Assembly: GCF_023078355.1 (NCBI RefSeq)
Contig: NZ_CP095552.1
Span: 1,302,001 to 1,366,000 of the forward strand
DNA: 64,000 nucleotides
Reading direction: 5' to 3'
Source: Gordonia hongkongensis
GTDB lineage: Bacteria; Actinomycetota; Actinomycetes; Mycobacteriales; Mycobacteriaceae
Shown: one piece after another, positions 59,457 through 64,000 of the stretch
Position numbering within the stretch: position 1 is the first letter of the stretch
Layout: each line of letters starts with the position of its first letter
The notes under the pieces: generated by a model
The model's input: only the letters and a program-made list of their open reading frames with translations
Told to the model about the DNA's origin: nothing
The model's database searches: none
Program-made: the position numbers and the translations under genes

Positions 59457-62273
59457 GTGACCGACGATCCGTTCGGCACCGCGACATTGCGGTCGTCGAC
59501 CCTGGATGCGTGGGCGGCGTCGCCGACCCGGTTGGCCGAGGACGCGGCCGCCGAAGCGGATCTGGTGACCGTCGGCTACCGGGATCGACTGCTGACCGAA
59601 CTGGCCGCGAACGCCGCCGACGCGGCCGCGGCGGCCGGTGTCGAGGGCCGGCTGGCGGTCTGGGTGGACGGCACCGAGTTACATGTCGCCAACACCGGCG
59701 CCCCGCTGACCGATGCGGGGGTGCGTTCACTCGCCGCGTTGCGGGTGTCGGCGAAGACCGCGGACGACTCGGGCGCCCGGCAGATCGGGCGGTTCGGGGT
59801 CGGCTTCACCGCCACCGCGACGGTCGCCGATCGCATCGAGATCCGTTCGCGCAGTGGGTCGGTGGTCTTCGACCGAGCGGACGCGATGGACGCCGCGCGC
59901 GCTGCCGGGATCTCCGTCGACGGGCCCGCCGATGTGCCGGTGCTGCGGCTGGTGTGGCCGACGGATCAGACGCCGACTGATGGCTTCGACACCGAGGTGG
60001 TCCTGCACCTCCGCGAGGAACCCGGCCCGCTCCTCGACGCCATGCTCGGCCAGGCGCCGGACCTGGTCGTCGAACTGACTGCGCTGCAACGGATCAGCGT
60101 CGGTGATGTCGAGGTGTCGGCCGAACGGTCGGCGGGGCCGGACGTCGACGACGATGACGCGCGCGCGGTCGTGACGACGGTGTCCGTCGTCGGTGCGCCG
60201 GACGCGACCGACCTGCCGTCGACGCGCCGATGGCTCGAGGTCGCCCGGGGCGGCACCCGCTGGCTCGTCGACGCCGACGGTGAGCCCGCGGCGGCTGGCG
60301 AGGTCCTGCGCGCCCCGACGCCCACCGACATCGAACTCAGCCTGCCATGCCGGTGCATCACCGACCTGGCACTCACGCCGGATCGACGGCACCTCCATCC
60401 ACGTGCCGAGATCGGCGATGCAGCAGCGGGTTACGTCGATCTCGTGCGGCTCGTCGAACCGGTGCGCAGGGTCGAGCTGGTACCCGAACTGCATCTCGCG
60501 CGTAATCCCGACGACGCGCGCCTGATCGAGGCGGTTCGTCGCGAACTGCGGGATGTCGCGTGGCTTCCGGCGGCGGCCGGTGCCGACCTGGTGCCACCGC
60601 GCGGGGTGATGCTCGTGGGTCTGACCGATCGGCTCGCGGAGATCCTCGGCGACCTGTTCGGTGACCTGATCCACCCGGATCTGTCGCTGACACAACATCT
60701 CCCGACGCTGGGCCGGCTGGGTGTGTCGGAGCTCGGGCTCGCGGAGCTCGCCGAACGTCTCGTCGGCGTCGACCGTGAACCGTCGTGGTGGCACGACCTG
60801 TACGACGCCCTGTCGCCCCTGGTGTCGACCGGCCGCGAGGTGGAGGAACTCGGCGCCCTGCCGATCCCGAGATCGGACGGACGGACGGCGATCGGGGTGC
60901 GCGGACTCTTTGTCAGTGACCGGATCTCGACCCCCATGCGGTGGATCCCCACCGTGCATCCCGAGGCGCGCCACGAACTGCTGACCCGACTCGGCGTCGC
61001 GGATCTGACGGTCGCGCAGGCAGTCTCGGACCCGGCGCTGCGCAGCCTCGTCGACGATGTCGACTTCGATTCGGCCGGCCCCGACGATGACCGGCTCGCC
61101 GTCGAGGTGTGTGCGGTGTTGCGGGCCGATCCGGAAGCACCGGTGCCGTCGTGGCTCTCGGCGCTCGCGCTCCCCGACGCCGACGGCGAGTTGCGGCCGG
61201 CCGACGAACTCCTGCTGCCGGGCAGCCCGCTGCTCGAGGTCTTGGTCGACGATCACCCGTTCGGTGTGGTCGACGCCGAGGTGGTCGCCGAGTGCGGCGT
61301 CGAGGAACTGCGGCGGATCGGCGTCGGCTGGGGTTTCGTGACCGTCGACGACGACCTGCCCGTCGCGCCCGAGCATGACCTGCCCGACGAGGAGGACTGG
61401 TGGGCCACCCTCCCGGACGCGCCCGAGAAGCTCAGTGCGGTGCGGGATCTCGACTTGATCGAGGACGGGCGCTGGCCGGAGGCGTTGACCATGATGGCCA
61501 CCGACGAACGCATCCGGCCGCTGCTCGCCGACCGGACGGGCTACACCGCGTGGTGGTTACGACGCCATGCGGAGATCGACGGTCTGCTGCTGGGGGAGTA
61601 CCGGTCGCCATCGGATGACGTTCTCGAGAACATCATCGATCCCCTCGACCACCCGTATGCCGACGAGCTCGCCGGCACCCTCGCCCGGCTGGAACCCGAC
61701 TCCGCCGACGACGCGACGCTGCTGCTGACCCGGCTCGGCGATCGGGAACGTGTGATCAGTGCGGGCGCAACGGTGTCCGTGCATGCCGCCGTCGTCGCGG
61801 CGTGCCGGAGCGGCACCGTCGATGCGCACGACGTCGAGGTGCCCGAGCGGGTGCGCACCCTCGCCGGCACAACCGCCGACCGCGCGGTGGTCGTCGACCG
61901 GCCGTGGTTCCTGCAGGCGCTGGCCGACGATGAGGCGGTGCTCGCCGGACCCACCGTGGTCTCGGCCGACGCCGACCTGCTGGGCACGCTGCTCGACCTG
62001 CCGCTCGCGAGCGAGGAGTATTCGGCGACGGTGTCCGCGCCGGGGGAGGCAGTCGGCTGGGCGCACCCGGCGGTGGTGCGCTTCGGGGCGTCGCGGGGGA
62101 TCGAGATCCCGCACGGCGATGTCCGGCTACACGACGAACTGTGGATCGCGTTGCGCAGCAACGACGGCGGAGACGGCCCCGATGTCGCACGGGAAGTGCG
62201 GGTCGACTGGTGGGTCGACGACGCGGGTGTCACCCACCTCGAGCGTCCGGGCCGGCGTCGATCCCCGCGGTGA
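59457..62273 (+). CDS. Large protein with sacsin/HSP90-like ATP-binding domain
   Basis: The 938-residue product has an N-terminal GHKL ATPase fold: E-L-A-A-N-A-A-D-A-A (~44-53, Mg/ATP Glu and Asn), D-G-T-E-L-H-V-A-N-T-G (~70-80) and Q-I-G-R-F-G-V-G-F (~108-116). This is the arrangement of sacsin and HSP90. The remaining ~750 acidic residues have no motif I recognise. It probably uses ATP in a chaperone-like conformational cycle. It is co-directional with the DUF3027 gene 17 bp upstream, a pairing that suggests linked function. Its 3' end overlaps the convergent TetR gene by 44 bp. Confidence 0.82.
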   Translation: MTDDPFGTATLRSSTLDAWAASPTRLAEDAAAEADLVTVGYRDRLLTELAANAADAAAAAGVEGRLAVWVDGTELHVANTGAPLTDAGVRSLAALRVSAKTADDSGARQIGRFGVGFTATATVADRIEIRSRSGSVVFDRADAMDAARAAGISVDGPADVPVLRLVWPTDQTPTDGFDTEVVLHLREEPGPLLDAMLGQAPDLVVELTALQRISVGDVEVSAERSAGPDVDDDDARAVVTTVSVVGAPDATDLPSTRRWLEVARGGTRWLVDADGEPAAAGEVLRAPTPTDIELSLPCRCITDLALTPDRRHLHPRAEIGDAAAGYVDLVRLVEPVRRVELVPELHLARNPDDARLIEAVRRELRDVAWLPAAAGADLVPPRGVMLVGLTDRLAEILGDLFGDLIHPDLSLTQHLPTLGRLGVSELGLAELAERLVGVDREPSWWHDLYDALSPLVSTGREVEELGALPIPRSDGRTAIGVRGLFVSDRISTPMRWIPTVHPEARHELLTRLGVADLTVAQAVSDPALRSLVDDVDFDSAGPDDDRLAVEVCAVLRADPEAPVPSWLSALALPDADGELRPADELLLPGSPLLEVLVDDHPFGVVDAEVVAECGVEELRRIGVGWGFVTVDDDLPVAPEHDLPDEEDWWATLPDAPEKLSAVRDLDLIEDGRWPEALTMMATDERIRPLLADRTGYTAWWLRRHAEIDGLLLGEYRSPSDDVLENIIDPLDHPYADELAGTLARLEPDSADDATLLLTRLGDRERVISAGATVSVHAAVVAACRSGTVDAHDVEVPERVRTLAGTTADRAVVVDRPWFLQALADDEAVLAGPTVVSADADLLGTLLDLPLASEEYSATVSAPGEAVGWAHPAVVRFGASRGIEIPHGDVRLHDELWIALRSNDGGDGPDVAREVRVDWWVDDAGVTHLERPGRRRSPR

Positions 62274-62826
62274 GGATCGACGCGAGCTGGCGGTAGGCGG
62301 CCGCGTCGTCGAGTCCGGTCGCGGCCCACACCTCGCGACGCTGGATCCGGCTCATCATCGATGAGGCGAGGTCGGCGGCGAACGCGGCGTCGACGTTGCG
62401 GAACTCGCCGGCCGACACCCCGTCGGCGATGAGCGCTTGAACCCGGGACGATGCCGCCGCGGTGTTGCGCTCGTACAGCGCGCGTGCCGGTTCGAACGCG
62501 TCGAGATCGCGCATGAACGCCTCCGAGGCCGGCGCCAGCGCCTCACCCACCGCCACCAGATAGACGATGACCCGTTCGCGCGGACTGGACGACGCCGCGA
62601 CACGTGACTCGACTTGTTCGGTCGCGCTGCGGAAGAAGTGCGTCACGGTGGCGGTGACCAGTTGTTCCTTGCTGGCGGCGAGGGTGTACAACGTCGACTT
62701 CGAGCAACGGAGTTCGGCCGCGATGGAACCGATCGACAGGTGTGCGAACCCCTCGCGCAGGATCAGCTCGAGAAGGGCGTCGAACAGCGCGGCACGTCGG
62801 CGGGTGGCGAAACCCTGGGTGGCCAT
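62230..62826 (-). CDS. TetR family regulator divergent from acyl-CoA dehydrogenase
   Basis: The 198-residue product has an N-terminal HTH (L-S-I-G-S-I-A-A-E-L-R-C-S-K-S-T-L-Y, ~30-48) and a helical C-terminal domain with a TetR_C-like R-D-L-D-A-F-E-P-A-R. It lies 89 bp from the start of the dehydrogenase gene, with two AGTACT palindromes between. Likely controls that gene in response to an acyl-CoA or fatty acid. Confidence 0.88.
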   Translation of the reverse strand: MATQGFATRRRAALFDALLELILREGFAHLSIGSIAAELRCSKSTLYTLAASKEQLVTATVTHFFRSATEQVESRVAASSSPRERVIVYLVAVGEALAPASEAFMRDLDAFEPARALYERNTAAASSRVQALIADGVSAGEFRNVDAAFAADLASSMMSRIQRREVWAATGLDDAAAYRQLASILTAGIDAGPDARGG

Positions 62827-62863
62827 GCGTGCTCCCTTCCGGCTGTACGTACGCTGCCTGAAA

Positions 62864-62891
62864 TAGTACTGTGAAGAAGACCTGAGTACTA
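62864..62891. promoter_or_regulatory. Paired AGTACT palindromes, likely TetR operator
   Basis: TAGTACT at 62864-62870 and AGTACTA at 62885-62891 form an inverted repeat with a 14-bp centre. Each half contains the palindrome AGTACT, and the halves are 20 bp apart centre to centre, two helical turns. This suits two TetR dimers on one DNA face. Confidence 0.55.
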
Positions 62892-62915
62892 GTTTCGTAA
62901 CCCTGGAGGTCTGGA

Positions 62916-64000
62916 ATGCCGGTCGATCGCCTGCTCCCCAACGACGAGGCGCGCGACCTGATCGCGCTGGTCCGCGACATCGCCGACAAGCGCATGGCGC
63001 CGATCGTCGACCAGCACGAGAAGGACCGCCAGTACCCGGACGGGTTGTTCGCCGAACTGGGTGAGGCGGGATTGCTCGGGCTGCCGTACCCGACGGAGTG
63101 GGACGGCGGCGGCCAGCCGTATGAGGTCTACCTGCAGGTGCTCGAGGAGCTCGGCGCGCGCTGGGCTGCGGTCGCCGTGGCGGTCAGCGTGCACGGGCTG
63201 GCCTGCCATCCGCTGTTCAACTTCGGCACCGACGAGCAGAAGCAGCAGTGGCTGCCGGACCTGTTGAACGGCAAGCTGATCGGGGCCTACAGCCTGAGCG
63301 AACCCCAGGCCGGCTCCGACGCCGCGGCCCTCGCGTGCCGCGCGGTATCGACCGACGGCGGCTACTCGATGACGGGTTCGAAAGCCTGGATCACGCACGG
63401 CGGCATCGCCGATGTGTACAACGTCTTCGCCCGCACGGGTGAGGGTTCCAAGGGGGTGTCCTGCTTCTTCGTCGCCCGGGACACCGAGGGGCTCAGCTTC
63501 GGCAAGCCGGAGGACAAGATGGGCCTGCATGCGGTCCCGACGACCGGCGCCACCTACGACGACGCGTTCGTCGAGGAGGGACGCCGGCTGGGGGCGGAGG
63601 GGCAGGGGCTGCAGATCGCCTTCTCCGCGCTCGATTCCGGACGCCTGGGCATCGCTGCGGTGGCCACCGGCCTGGCGCAGGCGGCGCTCGACGCCGCCGT
63701 CGACTACGCGCAGGAACGAGCCGCGTTCGGCCGCAAGATCATCGACCACCAGGGGCTGTCGTTCGTGCTGGCCGACATGGCCGCCGCGGTCGACTCGGCC
63801 CGCGCGACCTACCTCGACGCCGCTCGACGCCGCGACGCCGGCATCGACTACACGCGGGCGGCGGCGACCGCCAAACTGGTGGCCACCGACGCCGCGATGA
63901 AGGTCACCACCGATGCGGTCCAGGTGTTCGGCGGTTACGGCTTCACCCGCGACTTCCCGGTCGAGCGCTACATGCGCGAGGCGAAGATCACCCAGATCTT
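62916..64000 (+). CDS. Acyl-CoA dehydrogenase, 3' end beyond window
   Basis: The 361 codons in the window encode an ACAD: N-terminal helical domain, A-Y-S-L-S-E-P-Q-A-G-S-D (~127-138, FAD/substrate site), I-T-H-G-G (~155), R-A-A-F-G-R-K-I (~268-275) and Q-V-F-G-G-Y-G-F-T-R-D-F-P-V-E-R (~330-345). The frame runs off the right edge just before the expected I-F-E-G-T, so the catalytic glutamate is not visible. It oxidises an acyl-CoA to the 2-enoyl form with FAD. GGAGG at 62905 precedes the ATG. It is not the 650-residue FadE10 type. Confidence 0.93.
   Translation, partial: MPVDRLLPNDEARDLIALVRDIADKRMAPIVDQHEKDRQYPDGLFAELGEAGLLGLPYPTEWDGGGQPYEVYLQVLEELGARWAAVAVAVSVHGLACHPLFNFGTDEQKQQWLPDLLNGKLIGAYSLSEPQAGSDAAALACRAVSTDGGYSMTGSKAWITHGGIADVYNVFARTGEGSKGVSCFFVARDTEGLSFGKPEDKMGLHAVPTTGATYDDAFVEEGRRLGAEGQGLQIAFSALDSGRLGIAAVATGLAQAALDAAVDYAQERAAFGRKIIDHQGLSFVLADMAAAVDSARATYLDAARRRDAGIDYTRAAATAKLVATDAAMKVTTDAVQVFGGYGFTRDFPVERYMREAKITQI

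Noticed and set aside
62916..64000. Identification as fadE10 by synteny
   Set aside because: FadE10 in M. tuberculosis is about 650 residues; the visible protein has ordinary ACAD spacing near 380 residues and lies after Rv0877-like genes.

Overview
The window is high-GC actinobacterial DNA from a mycolic-acid-producing member of the Mycobacteriales, most likely Gordonia or a close relative (genus inferred). Direct support: an F420-dependent (LLM-class) oxidoreductase, an LGFP-type lipoprotein, DUF222-HNH and DUF2236 proteins, a resuscitation-promoting factor behind a c-di-AMP-type leader, and a gene order that from memory follows Mycobacterium tuberculosis Rv0858c to Rv0877 (dapC, XPB helicase, Rv0862c, Rv0863, moaC2, mog, moaE2, rpfA, moaD2, moaA2, Rv0870c, cspB, Rv0875c, Rv0876c, Rv0877).

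Layout. 0-11 kb: repeat array, membrane protein and Nudix hydrolase, a SARP/AfsR regulator broken by a one-base shift inside a 36-bp repeat, YceI, a class III adenylyl cyclase, an SDR, and two tandem small secreted proteins. 11-19 kb: a broken secreted protein, AlkB-like dioxygenase with an SOS box, GIY-YIG nuclease, a TetR / Baeyer-Villiger monooxygenase / cholesterol-oxidase-like GMC operon facing an LLM oxidoreductase, and dapC. 19-27 kb: a receptor Ser/Thr kinase, a VapBC-type module, XPB, an MpaB/DUF2236 oxygenase and the Rv0862c-like protein. 27-45.5 kb: an accessory segment that interrupts the mycobacterial order between the Rv0862c and Rv0863 homologues. Its ends carry allantoin/ureide genes (allB, permease, racemase; then ureidoglycine aminohydrolase, DUF6986 enzyme, IclR regulator) tied together by a shared TTCC-N7-GGAA operator. 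Between them lie unrelated genes: hydrolases, STAS, HxlR, an AraC relic, DUF222-HNH, lipoproteins, a TAXI binding protein, an MHS permease and a TctDE-like two-component system.

45.5-50.2 kb: two tandem Ser/Thr kinases, each with one membrane segment and an extracytoplasmic RCC1-type propeller. 50.2-64 kb: the conserved molybdopterin/rpf/cspB block, then DUF2771-MFS, DUF3027, a sacsin-like ATP-binding protein, and a TetR divergent from an acyl-CoA dehydrogenase cut by the window end.

Common themes. cAMP: a cyclase gene and three near-perfect CRP/GlxR sites (before yceI, the MHS permease and rpf). c-di-AMP: the rpf leader. Phospho-signalling: three sensor kinases and one two-component system. 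DNA repair: SOS-box AlkB, GIY-YIG, XPB. A dispersed repeat family (CGCTGGTTGAGCC...GTCGAAACCA type) sits in at least six intergenic places. Three genes carry apparent single-base frameshifts, which may be real decay or sequence error. No rRNA, tRNA, CRISPR array or insertion sequence was recognised.
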